Assembly: GCA_963971305.1 (NCBI GenBank)
Contig: OZ020307.1
Span: 53,503,702-53,567,701, forward strand
DNA from: Arcuatula senhousia
Lineage: Eukaryota; Mollusca; Bivalvia; Mytilida; Mytilidae
Direction of reading: 5' to 3'
Length of the DNA: 64,000 nucleotides
The notes beneath the pieces were generated by a model, which was given only the letters and a program-made list of their open reading frames with translations, did no database searches and was not told the DNA's origin. The position numbers were made by a program, and so were the translations under genes. This document shows, one piece after another, positions 47,801 through 50,800 of the stretch; within the stretch, counting starts at the first letter, position 1; each line of letters begins with the position of its first letter.

Positions 47801-49908
47801 ATCTTATAAACAGTTAATAACTTGTGAGTTTTCATTCAGTAATGGAACATTCCATCTTATAACAGTTAATTACCCCTGAGTTTTCATTCAATAATGGAAC
47901 ATTCTATCTTAAAGCAGCTAATCAATCACCCTTTGAGTTTTCATTCAGTAATAGAACATTCTATTTATAAACAGTTAATCATCTCTGAGTTTTCAATCAT
48001 TTTTATAAACAATTAATCATCCCTTAGTTTTCACTCATTATGGAACATTCTATATTAAAAACAGTTAATCACCCCTGAGTTTTCACTCATAATGGAACAT
48101 TCTATCTTATAAACAGTGAAACCCCCCTGCATTTTCACTCATATTGGAACATTCTATCTTATAAACAGTTAATCACCCCCTGAGTTTTGATTCTGTAATG
48201 GAACAATCTATCTTATGAACAGTTAAACACTCTTGATTTTTCACTCACAAATGGAACATTCTATCTTATAAACAGTTAATCACTCCTGAGTATTCATTAA
48301 AAAATGGAACATTCTATCTACAGATATTCATTCTTGAGTTTTCTTTCTATAATGGAACATTCTATCTATTAACATTTAGGAATCCCCCAGTTTTTACTCA
48401 ATAATTGAGCATCACTTTTCAAGTTGGGAAAATTTCTACCATTTTTGTTGGCCTTATAAATTTTATATTTCAGTAGTAAAATTCCTGACATCAATGCTAT
48501 ATTTTATTCTTTTTCAGGTACATTATTGGTGCCCATAGATATCCGTGTATCAAGCTATAACAGTAATCTAGACATAGGCCATGACGCCTCTGGCTCAAGC
48601 CTGGAAGTCCCACTAACTCCGTCTTATTATTCTGACTCGTCAAGTTACACTGAAACAAATATAGACAACAGTTCCGAAAACGTCATTCCAAAAATAGCAG
48701 ACGAGTTGAAAAAATCAGCTACGCCGTCTCAAAGACAGCGTAGAAGGCTTGTTCGACAAAAAGTTGTCAGTGAAAGCCCTCCTAATTTGGATAAATGCAT
48801 TTTATTAAATTTGTATGAATTGTCTGAGGGGAAGAAAAAACAAGATTCAGTCTCGCAATCGCAGCCAACACTTCTTGTTCAAAACAAAGATGGCTGTCTT
48901 GGATGTGAAATATGTAGATGTAAAATGTCGAATGTGTGTTGCAGAAGTAACGTTAGATATGGTACTCTACACAGGAGCCAATCTAGTGGTGCTGAGCGAG
49001 CACGAGCTCGTGACAGACACATGAGGAGAACTCCAAGAGATAGGCGTTCTCGTATTTATTTGAGGAGAAATATGTCCGATGCATCAAATGCAAGCTCATT
49101 GACAAGAGAACAAAGTGTCTCACAACAATCTGATAAAAATGTTACTCCAGATAACTCGGAACCTTCTGTTCCTTTAAAAAGTCCCAACAGAAATTATCCC
49201 CATACACGGGATAGTACGATTGACTCTGGCTCATTTGATTGGTCAGCAGATGAAGCTGCATGTGATGAGGAAGTGAGACTTATAACTGGGACTCCGCCGG
49301 AGACGGAGGATGAACATATTACTCCCCCTTGGATAAAGGAAGGTAACCCTAACACAGCGGAGTGTTCATTGTGTTCTACTTTGGTGCAATCAGAAGCCAC
49401 ATCTGTAGAGAGTGATCGTTTAAATCCATCCTCACATCAATCTATACAATCTATATCACCGAAACCTCATTCCACAGTAGAAATTCCACCTCATTTGTCT
49501 CGACCGTCAGCATCGTCTTCAAGTCACATGAAAAATTCATCGGACAAACTTTTATTACCAACGCTAGCATTACCCCGATCTCCTCGACCTAGATTATCTC
49601 CCCTTTGTTTCCCCGTCGTAGAATGTTCCTCTTTGGAAGAAGATAACGCTTCTTCACTCTTAATTCCTAGAGTCAATACCCCAGTGCCTTCTAGACATAG
49701 TAACGTAATTTCTGACAATTCCAATTGTCCCACAGGAGATGGCGAACATTGTGATGAACCCCAACAGTGTGATAAGCTTTTACCCGACTCAGATCAGTGT
49801 GATAAGCTCCTACCTGACTCAGATCAGAGCGCTACTGTGATAAAACCTGACAGAAAATTGTTACTACGACGACGTCTTCATTCATCCACTACCATTGATG
49901 AAGATTAA
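5691..49908 (+). CDS. Cav3: Cav3 (T-type) voltage-gated calcium channel alpha-1 subunit, domain II to C-terminus (26 exons plus 1 alternative)
   Basis: Pore-forming subunit of a low-voltage-activated calcium channel in the plasma membrane. The exons listed below splice in consistent phase into about 1761 codons from IIS1 to the stop. Family marks: S4 segments with regularly spaced Arg/Lys in domains II ([11 protein letters not shown]), III ([13 protein letters not shown]) and IV ([17 protein letters not shown]); filter residues E in QEDW (II), D in SKDGW (III) and D in TGDNW (IV), the EEDD type that separates Cav3 from Cav1/2 (EEEE) and from Nav/NALCN. The II-III linker motif [12 protein letters not shown] matches vertebrate Cav3. 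The III-IV linker has no IFM sequence and no IQ motif was noticed after IVS6, as expected for Cav3. Domain I and the promoter lie upstream, so the gene is partial here. Family assignment is very secure; isoform structure outside the visible exons is inferred from splice consensus and phase. Confidence 0.97.
5843..5902 (+). pseudogene. Partial copy of the IIS1 exon 3' half, with its donor site
   Basis: Starts GGCTGGGGTATAATTGTGGC, nearly identical to 5738 onward, and ends in the same CATCACCACCAG|GTAA donor as the real exon. Using donor 5903 instead of 5804 would add exactly 99 nt (33 residues) with no stop, repeating part of the S1 helix. No good acceptor precedes the copy, so it could only be used as an alternative 5' splice site. 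Confidence 0.8.
6007..6073 (+). pseudogene. Second, decayed copy of the IIS1 exon 3' half
   Basis: GCTATCTTTATCAAC and GGCCATAGAGCATCAC match the exon, but the copy contains stops and its donor has changed from CAG|GTAA to CAG|TCGA, so it cannot splice as a donor. In places it resembles the true exon more than copy 5843-5902 does, so the two copies probably did not arise one from the other. Confidence 0.75.
6561..6712 (+). CDS. Cav3: Cav3 exon: IIS2 to IIS3
   Basis: Acceptor CTATTTTTAG, donor AAG|GTGAGT. Encodes [15 protein letters not shown], then the IIS2 hallmark [18 protein letters not shown] and the start of IIS3, [10 protein letters not shown]. The acidic residue of S2 and Asp of S3 form the charge-transfer site for S4. 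Ends in phase 2 (AG), completed as Ser by the next exon. Confidence 0.96.
7458..7690 (+). repeat. Dispersed repeat family F, copy 1
   Basis: Begins near TTTTTGGCTGGATTTTAGGG, contains CTCAGCAACTACTAATCACA and TTTGGTATATAGCAT, and ends CACCTACTTCCTGTTTAAC. Related copies occur at 12025, 27317 and, reversed, at 46262 and 56700. No coding potential; insertion in a Cav3 intron. Confidence 0.8.
8678..9133. mobile_element. 456-bp MITE with terminal inverted repeats and TA target site
   Basis: Left end CAGTCAAACCTGTCTTAAGT and right end ATTAAGACAGTTTGACTG are inverted repeats of about 25 bp, each flanked by TA (8676-8677 and 9134-9135). TA duplication points to a Tc1/mariner-type transposase acting in trans. 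There is no transposase frame inside; the interior repeats the end sequence (GACAGGTGGTCACTGAATAC). Confidence 0.85.
9412..9600 (+). CDS. Cav3: Cav3 exon: IIS3-S4 loop, IIS4 voltage sensor, IIS4-S5 linker, IIS5
   Basis: Acceptor TCTATTTTTAG, donor TTCAG|GTAAAT. Encodes [19 protein letters not shown], the S4 Arg/Lys array [14 protein letters not shown], the S4-S5 linker [20 protein letters not shown] and the hydrophobic IIS5. It enters with one base completing Ser and leaves in phase 2 (AG), which either alternative next exon turns into Ser. Confidence 0.97.
10031..11283 (+). mobile_element. Non-autonomous repeat element, family A, with tandem units of about 166 bp
   Basis: Starts AGCTCACCTGGCCAAAGGCC and ends ACCAGGTGAGC...GGGAGCCTCTTGTTT; the ends contain the inverted pair GCTCACCTGG / CCAGGTGAGC. 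After a GTCCGTCGTCGTCTG tract comes a unit with GTCGAAGTTGTCAGATGACC, repeated at 166-bp spacing (10544 and 10710) in about five copies. No protein coding. Two further copies lie at 23829 and 51504. Confidence 0.85.
12025..12245 (+). repeat. Dispersed repeat family F, copy 2
   Basis: Shares TTTTTGGTTGGGTTTCATTG, CTCAGCAACTACTACTCACA, TTGGTATTCAGC and CACCTACTTCCTGTGTAA with the copy at 7458. Intronic, non-coding. Confidence 0.75.
13245..13362 (+). CDS. Cav3: Cav3 alternative exon A: IIS5 end, short three-cysteine turret, P-helix
   Basis: Acceptor TTTTGTCTCTAG, donor TTCCAG|GTACCA; 118 nt, in with one base and out in phase 0. Encodes [21 protein letters not shown], then [14 protein letters not shown]. 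The turret has three cysteines and closely resembles the vertebrate domain II turret (FGCKF...[16 protein letters not shown]). It has the same phases as the exon at 13931 and repeats the same structural element, so the two should be mutually exclusive: including both would duplicate the S5-P segment. Gastropod Cav3 is known to use such a pair. Confidence 0.95.
13931..14093 (+). CDS. Cav3: Cav3 alternative exon B: IIS5 end, long five-cysteine turret, P-helix
   Basis: Acceptor CTGTTTATTTCAAG, donor TTCCAG|GTAAAT; 163 nt, in with one base and out in phase 0, interchangeable with exon A and 15 codons longer. Encodes [12 protein letters not shown], a turret with five cysteines in all and an N-S-T glycosylation sequon (FNSTDF), then [14 protein letters not shown]. 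In snail Cav3 the corresponding choice was reported to change sodium permeability without touching the filter ring. An upstream in-frame acceptor at 13854 (TTTTCAG|C) exists but would add a non-conserved basic stretch. Confidence 0.93.
14094..15706 (+). other. Intron sequence, nothing recognised
   Basis: AT-rich intron after the alternative turret exons. Short open frames here lack family signatures and splice context. No repeat family was identified before 15707. Confidence 0.5.
15707..16290 (+). mobile_element. Non-autonomous repeat element, family B, copy 1
   Basis: Begins TATACCCCCACTCGTAAGAG and AGGGGGCTATATTGCAATC, then a GTCCGTCCGTCTGTCC tract, then three tandem units of about 166-174 bp with TACTGGATGGATTGGTTTC and CATCTACTTCCTGTTTT. 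Ends CTTAGCACGACTTAGTGCAA-CCCCTTGTT. The same ends occur at 46653-47389. Confidence 0.85.
16808..16963 (+). CDS. Cav3: Cav3 exon: domain II selectivity filter and IIS6
   Basis: Acceptor AAATCTTAAG, donor GAG|GTGAGT; 52 whole codons. Opens with VLTQEDWN, whose Glu is the domain II filter residue, then [20 protein letters not shown] and the IIS6 helix [17 protein letters not shown]. Phase 0 on both sides, so it follows either alternative turret exon. Confidence 0.97.
17060..17820 (+). mobile_element. Non-autonomous repeat element, family C, copy 1
   Basis: Begins TATACCCCGCCACACGAAGT, then GTCCGTCCGTCCGTCTGTCC, then four units starting TTTCCGACCAATAACTTG at 17154, 17315, 17476 and 17639 (161-163 bp apart), and ends ACGTGGCGGGGTATCATTTA. 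The inverted GGGGTAT/ATACCCC ends are clear. Non-coding. Confidence 0.87.
17838..18222 (+). mobile_element. Non-autonomous repeat element, family C, copy 2 (single unit)
   Basis: TATACCCTGCCACACAAAGT at the left, one diverged unit (TTTGAATGATATTTTGCACA), and GTGGGGTATCATTAAATGTC at the right. It lies directly after copy 1, so the two may have inserted as a tandem or one beside the other. Confidence 0.75.
18225..18420. repeat. Short MITE-like repeat with CCAGGGGCGGATCC-type end
   Basis: The left part (ATACCAGAGGATTCAGAGGG) is an imperfect inverted match to the right end (TTGGATCCGCCCCTGGTTAT). The sequence between is G/C-rich at both edges (runs of C and G) and AT-rich in the middle. Repeats with this end are widespread in animals; the family name is not certain. 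Confidence 0.6.
19528..19560 (+). pseudogene. Decoy copy of the next exon's acceptor and first codons
   Basis: ATTCAG|GAAGATGAAAAG at 19528 repeats TTTCAG|GAAGAAGAAAAG at 19614, including the upstream TCAATATTTCTC word. The offset is 86 bp, not a multiple of three; splicing here runs into TGA at 19633, so use would give a truncated or decayed transcript. Confidence 0.7.
19614..19770 (+). CDS. Cav3: Cav3 exon: start of II-III linker, charged helix
   Basis: Acceptor TCTCATTTCAG, donor AAAAAG|GTATGA. Begins [19 protein letters not shown], a highly charged helix continuing from IIS6, then an Asn-rich stretch and [13 protein letters not shown]. Enters in phase 0 and ends in phase 1 (G). The alternative acceptor at 19528 is rejected on frame. 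Confidence 0.88.
20264..20490 (+). CDS. Cav3: Cav3 exon: II-III linker with conserved HTAATPM motif
   Basis: Acceptor TTCCATTTCAG, donor TCA|GTAAGT. Encodes [15 protein letters not shown] and then [15 protein letters not shown], which matches PPLIIHTAATPM of vertebrate Cav3 and anchors the linker assignment. The rest is polar and poorly conserved. Completes a codon with two bases and ends in phase 0. Confidence 0.93.
20491..22161 (+). other. Intron, no feature recognised
   Basis: AT-rich intron of about 1.7 kb between two II-III linker exons. It starts with a short GT/AC-rich direct repeat (GTACTTGTACACAAGTCAGT and relatives up to 20560). No mobile element or coding signal was seen. Confidence 0.6.
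22162..22424 (+). CDS. Cav3: Cav3 exon: II-III linker, Ser/Arg/Pro repeat segment
   Basis: Acceptor ATCTTTTACAG, donor AATAG|GTATTG. Encodes short SPR-type repeats ([20 protein letters not shown]), then [20 protein letters not shown]. The basic, Ser-rich stretch is predicted to be disordered and is a likely phosphorylation region (inference). Phase 0 in, phase 2 out. Confidence 0.88.
23070..23403 (+). CDS. Cav3: Cav3 exon: II-III linker, Ser/Asn-rich segment
   Basis: Acceptor TACTTATTAG, donor ACG|GTAAAT. Encodes [20 protein letters not shown], repeated short motifs PQNSIKRQ / PRNSLKIR / SRQNSF, and the acidic end [18 protein letters not shown] is also found in the vertebrate Cav3 linker. 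Completes a codon with one base and ends in phase 0. Confidence 0.88.
23829..25837 (+). mobile_element. Non-autonomous repeat element, family A, copy 2 (about 10 tandem units)
   Basis: Same ends as 10031-11283 (AGCTCACCTGG ... CCAGGTGAGC ... GGGAGCCTCTTGTTT) and the same GTCGTCGTCTGTCGTC tract. The core unit, with GTCAGATGACCCCTTATAGG, is repeated about ten times at near-constant spacing, making the copy about 2.0 kb. Units within the array are more alike than units in different copies, which suggests local homogenisation. Confidence 0.87.
26112..26200 (+). CDS. Cav3: Cav3 exon: end of II-III linker before IIIS1
   Basis: Acceptor GTGTGTTGCAG, donor AATAG|GTAAGT; 89 nt. Encodes [16 protein letters not shown] and [13 protein letters not shown], matching the vertebrate order of a Cys pair, W-AYIF and SRFR just before IIIS1. 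Phase 0 in, phase 2 out. Confidence 0.9.
26201..27736 (+). other. Intron with a family F repeat at its 3' part
   Basis: 26201-27316 is AT-rich with no recognised feature; the repeat at 27317-27690 is listed separately. Confidence 0.6.
27317..27690 (+). repeat. Dispersed repeat family F, copy 3 plus the start of another
   Basis: TTTTTGGACGGATTTCTTGG, TCTCAGCATCTTCTAATCAC, TTTGGTAAACAGCAT and CACCTACTTCCTGTTTAACA follow the order of the copy at 7458. At 27602 a second start (TTTTTGGTCTGATTTCATGG) restarts the unit and is cut short before the exon at 27737. Confidence 0.78.
27737..27860 (+). CDS. Cav3: Cav3 exon: IIIS1 segment
   Basis: Acceptor TATTTTTCAG, donor GAT|GTATGT. Encodes [19 protein letters not shown] and then [17 protein letters not shown], the Cav3 IIIS1 signature (LNCITIAMERP in vertebrates). 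Completes Arg with one base and ends in phase 0. Confidence 0.96.
28399..28652 (+). CDS. Cav3: Cav3 exon: IIIS2, IIIS3 and most of IIIS4
   Basis: Acceptor CTTCATTTCAG, donor CTCAG|GTAAAT. Encodes [18 protein letters not shown] (S2), [13 protein letters not shown] (S3) and the voltage sensor [16 protein letters not shown]. Phase 0 in, phase 2 out, with the split codon Arg inside S4. Confidence 0.97.
28931..29057 (+). CDS. Cav3: Cav3 exon: IIIS4-S5 linker and IIIS5
   Basis: Acceptor CCACTTTCAG, donor GTGCAG|GTAGGT. Encodes [19 protein letters not shown] (linker) and the hydrophobic S5 with [20 protein letters not shown]. Close match to vertebrate [20 protein letters not shown]. Completes Arg with one base, ends in phase 0. 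Confidence 0.97.
29454..29582 (+). CDS. Cav3: Cav3 exon: domain III turret
   Basis: Acceptor TGCTTTTTCAG, donor GGTCAG|GTAAAT; 43 whole codons. Encodes [11 protein letters not shown], an N-R-T sequon with the paired Cys (HIVNRTQC) and KYNFDDLGQ. It has the same two-cysteine pattern as the vertebrate domain III turret. Its 3' end and donor are duplicated 74 bp downstream. Confidence 0.96.
29628..29700 (+). pseudogene. Decoy copy of the preceding exon's 3' end and donor
   Basis: AATATAACTTTGATGATCTA followed by GGACAG|GTAAATATTATA repeats the real exon end (GGTCAG|GTAAATATTATA) after 74 bp. The downstream TTGAC...GAGGTCA word is duplicated too. Use of this donor at 29657 would shift the frame, so it competes with the real site without giving a channel. 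Confidence 0.8.
30071..31266 (+). mobile_element. Non-autonomous repeat element, family E, with six 169-bp units
   Basis: Starts TTATACCCCACGCAACGAAG with a short hairpin (CAACGAAGTTG), then GTCCGTCCGTCTGTG. The word AGTTTGTAATCGCAACT starts at 30142, 30311, 30480, 30649, 30818 and 30987, exactly 169 bp apart each time. Ends CGCGTGGGGTATGTGAGCGT-GCTCAC, a second hairpin. Non-coding. Confidence 0.9.
31312..31401 (+). CDS. Cav3: Cav3 exon: domain III selectivity filter
   Basis: Acceptor TTTGTTGCAG, donor ATGCAG|GTTTGT; 30 whole codons. Encodes [20 protein letters not shown] with filter Asp in SKDGW, then [10 protein letters not shown]. Asp rather than Glu here is diagnostic of T-type channels. 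The family E element lies just upstream. Confidence 0.97.
31817..32024 (+). CDS. Cav3: Cav3 exon: IIIS6 and III-IV linker
   Basis: Acceptor TTCTTTTTTAG, donor CTTG|GTTTGT (weak consensus, chosen because phase 1 is needed by the next exon). Encodes [15 protein letters not shown], the S6 helix [17 protein letters not shown], and a long charged helix of Glu, Arg and Lys ending KRKSEDEL. No IFM-type inactivation particle is present, as expected for a calcium channel. Confidence 0.92.
32025..33440 (+). other. Intron, no recognised feature
   Basis: AT-rich sequence at the start of the 3.3-kb intron between IIIS6 and IVS1. In vertebrate Cav3 this linker has optional exons; I found none here with convincing splice sites and coding character. 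Confidence 0.5.
33420..33452 (+). promoter_or_regulatory. Juxtaposed 3'/5' splice-site motif (candidate recursive splice site)
   Basis: A strong pyrimidine tract (TTTTCTTCTTTATTTTTCT) leads to GATACAG, ending at 33446, followed directly by GTGAGT at 33447. Both halves are near consensus with zero nucleotides between them. It sits in the 3.3-kb III-IV linker intron. Ratchet points of this form are established in Drosophila and vertebrate long introns; this intron is short for that role. Confidence 0.35.
33675..34015 (+). mobile_element. Family C element fragment
   Basis: GTCTGTCTGTCTGTCCATCC, TTGATATTTTGCACAGCTGT and the right end GTGGCGGGGTATCATTTAAT match family C at 17060 and 17838. The left terminus is missing. 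Confidence 0.75.
34220..34640 (-). mobile_element. Family D repeat, 421 bp, reverse copy
   Basis: Both ends carry the short inverted word CATACATGT(GA). The interior has repeated CTCCCG/CTCCAG words (AATCTCCCGCTTTTT). It is the reverse complement of 37666-38030 over most of its length. No transposase; origin unknown. Confidence 0.82.
34933..35219. mobile_element. 287-bp hAT-like MITE with CAGGGTTCCCA ends
   Basis: Left end CAGGGTTCCCAT and right end GTGGGAACCCTG are inverted repeats, and CATGTA sits directly on both flanks as an apparent target duplication. The interior repeats CCTTGAATTT / CCTTGAAAA words, as in widespread animal elements of this type. The superfamily is tentative because hAT duplications are usually 8 bp. 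Confidence 0.8.
35343..35494 (+). CDS. Cav3: Cav3 exon: end of III-IV linker and IVS1
   Basis: Acceptor TTTTTCTTCAAG, donor CCG|GTAAGT. Encodes [20 protein letters not shown] and IVS1 with [20 protein letters not shown], matching the vertebrate YYSDYSRFRLL and GVIGLNVVTMAME. Two bases complete Glu; ends in phase 0. Confidence 0.96.
35552..35581 (+). repeat. T-run followed by a long G-run
   Basis: About nine T then about seventeen G shortly after the IVS1 exon. The RNA could form a quadruplex and the length is likely to be polymorphic. A similar G-run occurs at about 50564. Confidence 0.7.
36457..36566 (+). CDS. Cav3: Cav3 exon: IVS2
   Basis: Acceptor CTGTTTCAG, donor GACAG|GTATGT. Encodes [20 protein letters not shown] and [16 protein letters not shown], the IVS2 helix with its acidic residue and basic end. 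Phase 0 in, phase 2 out. Confidence 0.96.
36567..37665 (+). other. Intron, no recognised feature
   Basis: AT-rich first part of the intron between IVS2 and IVS3. No repeat family or exon was identified. Confidence 0.5.
37666..38030 (+). mobile_element. Family D repeat, forward copy
   Basis: Starts CATACATGTGACGGATCCGT and GACAAAGCTGGAGATTGGAC, and ends GCGGGAAAATCACACGTATG. It is inverted relative to 34220-34640 with high similarity, so the two could pair in the transcript around the IVS1 and IVS2 exons. Confidence 0.82.
38850..39030 (+). repeat. Fragment of a GTCTGTCCG-type repeat element
   Basis: CATCTGTCTGTCCGTTATCA is followed by TTCAGCAGTCTGATTTTCAT and GAAATTTTGTACACC, the same order of tract then core as in families A, B and E. 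No tandem units or clear ends. Confidence 0.5.
39464..39594 (+). CDS. Cav3: Cav3 exon: IVS3 and start of IVS4
   Basis: Acceptor CTATTTATAG, donor AGAG|GTATAT. Encodes [20 protein letters not shown] and [16 protein letters not shown], close to vertebrate WNQLDLAIVLLS and [16 protein letters not shown]. One base completes Arg; ends in phase 1 (G). Confidence 0.97.
39650..39850 (+). repeat. tRNA-related SINE-like element
   Basis: GGCCTTGGTGGCCAAATGGT resembles a pol III A box region and GGTGTTCAGGTCCTG a degenerate B box. The body TTGTCAGTTACCTGCCCAAG-GTACTCTGGTTTCCTCC is shared with 4690-4830. The tRNA fold is decayed. Bivalve V-type SINEs have this layout, but I cannot confirm the family. Confidence 0.55.
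40365..40510 (+). repeat. SINE tail-like repeat joined to an ATAAGTGT-type dispersed word
   Basis: GAGTAGGCCCAATAGGTGCC-GCTACAAAGGTCATACTGGC matches the tail of the SINE at 59860-59925. The following GATAATGAAATTGGAAATAA-GTGTTCACAACACA recurs at 6140, 22700 and, reversed, at 62050-62095. Confidence 0.6.
40696..40845 (+). CDS. Cav3: Cav3 exon: end of IVS4, S4-S5 linker and IVS5
   Basis: Acceptor GTTTTTCAG, donor TTGG|GTAAGT. Encodes [18 protein letters not shown], then [20 protein letters not shown] and [10 protein letters not shown], almost identical to vertebrate Cav3. Two bases complete Val; ends in phase 1. Confidence 0.97.
40946..41230 (+). mobile_element. Family D repeat, truncated and diverged copy
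   Basis: TCATGACAAAGCTGGAGATT and the following order (GGCACTATTTGCCATATTTA, GTTTATACAATTTGACAATA) match the forward copy at 37666, with many changes. The right end is decayed. Confidence 0.7.
41543..41664 (+). CDS. Cav3: Cav3 exon: domain IV turret and selectivity filter
   Basis: Acceptor TTTTTATACAG, donor AAG|GTACTG. Encodes [20 protein letters not shown], then [20 protein letters not shown] with filter Asp in TGDNW. The two turret cysteines match vertebrate Cav3 (ECDETHPCEGLG). Two bases complete Glu; ends in phase 0. Confidence 0.97.
41665..42474 (+). other. Intron, no recognised feature
   Basis: AT-rich, about 0.8 kb, between the domain IV filter and IVS6 exons. Confidence 0.5.
42475..42630 (+). 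CDS. Cav3: Cav3 exon: cysteine-rich D4L6 loop and IVS6
   Basis: Acceptor TCATCTTTTAG, donor GAG|GTAAGA; 52 codons. Starts [20 protein letters not shown], four cysteines in the loop between filter and S6, then IVS6 with [16 protein letters not shown]. Vertebrate Cav3 has two cysteines at this place (DCDQESTC), so this loop is more cysteine-rich. Phase 0 on both sides. Confidence 0.96.
42631..43290 (+). other. Intron, no recognised feature
   Basis: AT-rich intron after the IVS6 exon, with no repeat family identified. Confidence 0.5.
43291..43380 (+). CDS. Cav3: Cav3 exon: proximal C-terminal helix
   Basis: Acceptor TATTTATAATAG, donor GAG|GTGAGG; 30 codons. Encodes [20 protein letters not shown], an acidic helix that continues IVS6, matching the Glu-rich run after MKHLE in vertebrate Cav3. 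Phase 0 on both sides. Confidence 0.92.
43381..44236 (+). other. Intron, possible decayed repeat
   Basis: Contains TTTGAAACTTGGTAGGATGG and ACTTCCTGTTTAAGACTGGA at 43501-43596, the word pair seen in the dispersed families, but without clear ends. Confidence 0.45.
44237..44353 (+). CDS. Cav3: Cav3 exon: acidic C-terminal segment
   Basis: Acceptor TTATTTGCAG, donor CAG|GTGAAT; 39 codons. Very acidic ([15 protein letters not shown]) then [16 protein letters not shown]. No known domain. Symmetrical phase 0, so it could be skipped without a frameshift. Confidence 0.88.
44815..44953 (+). CDS. Cav3: Cav3 exon: Pro-rich C-terminal segment
   Basis: Acceptor ATACTTTTCAG, donor AAAA|GTAAGA. Encodes [36 protein letters not shown] and LSDCSRK. 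Phase 0 in, phase 1 out, which fits the terminal exon. Confidence 0.9.
45040..45765. repeat. Minisatellite, about 52-60-bp unit, block 1
   Basis: The unit ACAGTTAATCACCCCTGAG-TTTTCATTCAGTAATGG-AACATTCTATCTTATAA recurs about a dozen times. From 45420 to 45660 the units are nearly identical (CAGTTAATCATCCCTGGG), a sign of recent expansion; the edges are diverged. Same unit as 47705-48420 in the same intron. Confidence 0.92.
46060..46450 (-). repeat. GACGGACG tract plus family F, reverse copy
   Basis: GACGGACGGACGAACGGACG at about 46146 is the reverse of the GTCCGTCC tracts. Downstream, CTGTTTACCAAATATCAGAA, TGCTGAGAAAACTGTAAAG and ACAGGAAGTAGATG are family F words read backwards. Confidence 0.7.
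46653..47389 (+). mobile_element. Non-autonomous repeat element, family B, copy 2
   Basis: TATACCCCCACTCGTAAAAG at the left, GTTCGTTCGTTC in place of most of the GTCC tract, four units with TACTGGATGGATTGGTTTC, and the same right end CTTAGCACGACTTAGTGCAA-CCCCTTGTT as copy 1 at 15707. Confidence 0.86.
47617..47702. repeat. Foldback (palindromic) element
   Basis: GGATAAGAAACCC (from 47634) and GGGTTTCTTATCC (from 47667) form a perfect stem around GGACCTCCGGTCC, itself palindromic. The outer words ATACGGTGA and TCACGGTAT extend the pairing with a bulge. It sits exactly at the left edge of the second minisatellite block. Confidence 0.8.
47705..48420. repeat. Minisatellite, block 2 (same unit as 45040-45765)
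   Basis: About twelve diverged units with GTTAATCACCCCTGAGTTTT and GGAACATTCTATCTTATAA. It is less homogeneous than the central part of block 1 and ends about 100 bp before the terminal Cav3 exon. Confidence 0.9.
48518..49908 (+). CDS. Cav3: Cav3 terminal exon: long C-terminal tail and stop codon
   Basis: Acceptor TTCTTTTTCAG; two bases complete Ser, then 462 codons and TAA at 49906-49908. The tail is Ser/Pro-rich and predicted to be disordered. Visible pieces are a basic stretch ([16 protein letters not shown]), a Cys cluster ([17 protein letters not shown]), an Arg-rich run ([15 protein letters not shown]), [13 protein letters not shown] and, near the end, a perfect tandem repeat of [10 protein letters not shown]. 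No IQ motif or other named domain. The open frame is far longer than chance and continues exactly from the upstream phase. Confidence 0.95.
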
Positions 49909-50760
49909 TGTTTTTGTTAAATGATAATTTTAAATGTTTAAGATATTATTAAGAATTGTTAAATTTTAAAACTTTTATGTGTCAGATGATGGGGCTGTTC
50001 TTTTGACAAATTCTAATGAGTGTAGTCCAATACTGTAAAGGTGTAAATTTTCGCATGAATTGATTAATAAGAAAAACACAAATCTATCCTCTGCAAAAAG
50101 TTAACATTTAAAAGACATGCAAGTAGCACCCCATGAATTTTTTTTTTTTTTTTTTTGCATTTACAGTATAAAGCTAGTTCAATCATCAGACATTTTTTCT
50201 TGTTTTTACCACACAATAGACAAATCCTTCCTTTTATATCTTTGAAATCTCTCAATAATCAAGATAATTCAGGTTAATGTTACATTTTATTTTCTGCCAA
50301 AATGAATTGGACAACAATTTTTTTTTATCAGTTAAAACTAACCTCAGGTTTTTGTTTTTTACTTCATTTTTATATGCAAGATAATGCAGTTGAATATTTT
50401 CATGTAAGGAATTTTATACTTATACTATAATGTGTCTGACTGGAGTCAATGTGTGCAAGGTTTTTACACTATGCCGAAATTAAAATCACCATTGAAGATT
50501 TTACAGTCCGTGGATGCTATTTGGGATTTTTATACTTCCCGAAAATAAAGTTTGTTTAAGTGTGTGGGGGGGGGGGGGAGGGGAATGTAAGAATTGCCTT
50601 CTCTGTCTGTCAGTCTGTCAAAACTAATCCTAAACTGCTTGATTGATTTTGATGAAACTTTACATGAAGGAATTACACCATACAGAGATTGCATTGTTTG
50701 GATAATTGGACTTTGCTTAGTTTTTTTTCCAATAAAGAGTTCAAGATGAAGTGAGCTATC
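49909..50760 (+). other. Cav3: 3' UTR and likely cleavage region of Cav3
   Basis: AATAAA occurs at 50544-50549 and 50731-50736, and a further AATAAA at about 52848. Which is used cannot be told from sequence. A long T-run lies at 50140-50157. Confidence 0.5.
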
Positions 50761-50800
50761 TCTTTGTGAGCTTGCTTACAGTATTCCTTGTTTGCCCCCC
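50562..50800 (+). repeat. G-run and fragment of a family G-like element
   Basis: A run of about 14 G is followed by CTGTCTGTCAGTCTGTC, then CTGCTTGATTGATTTTGATG and AAACTTTACATGAAGGAATT, the forward version of the core found on the minus strand at 60000-60790. Confidence 0.6.
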
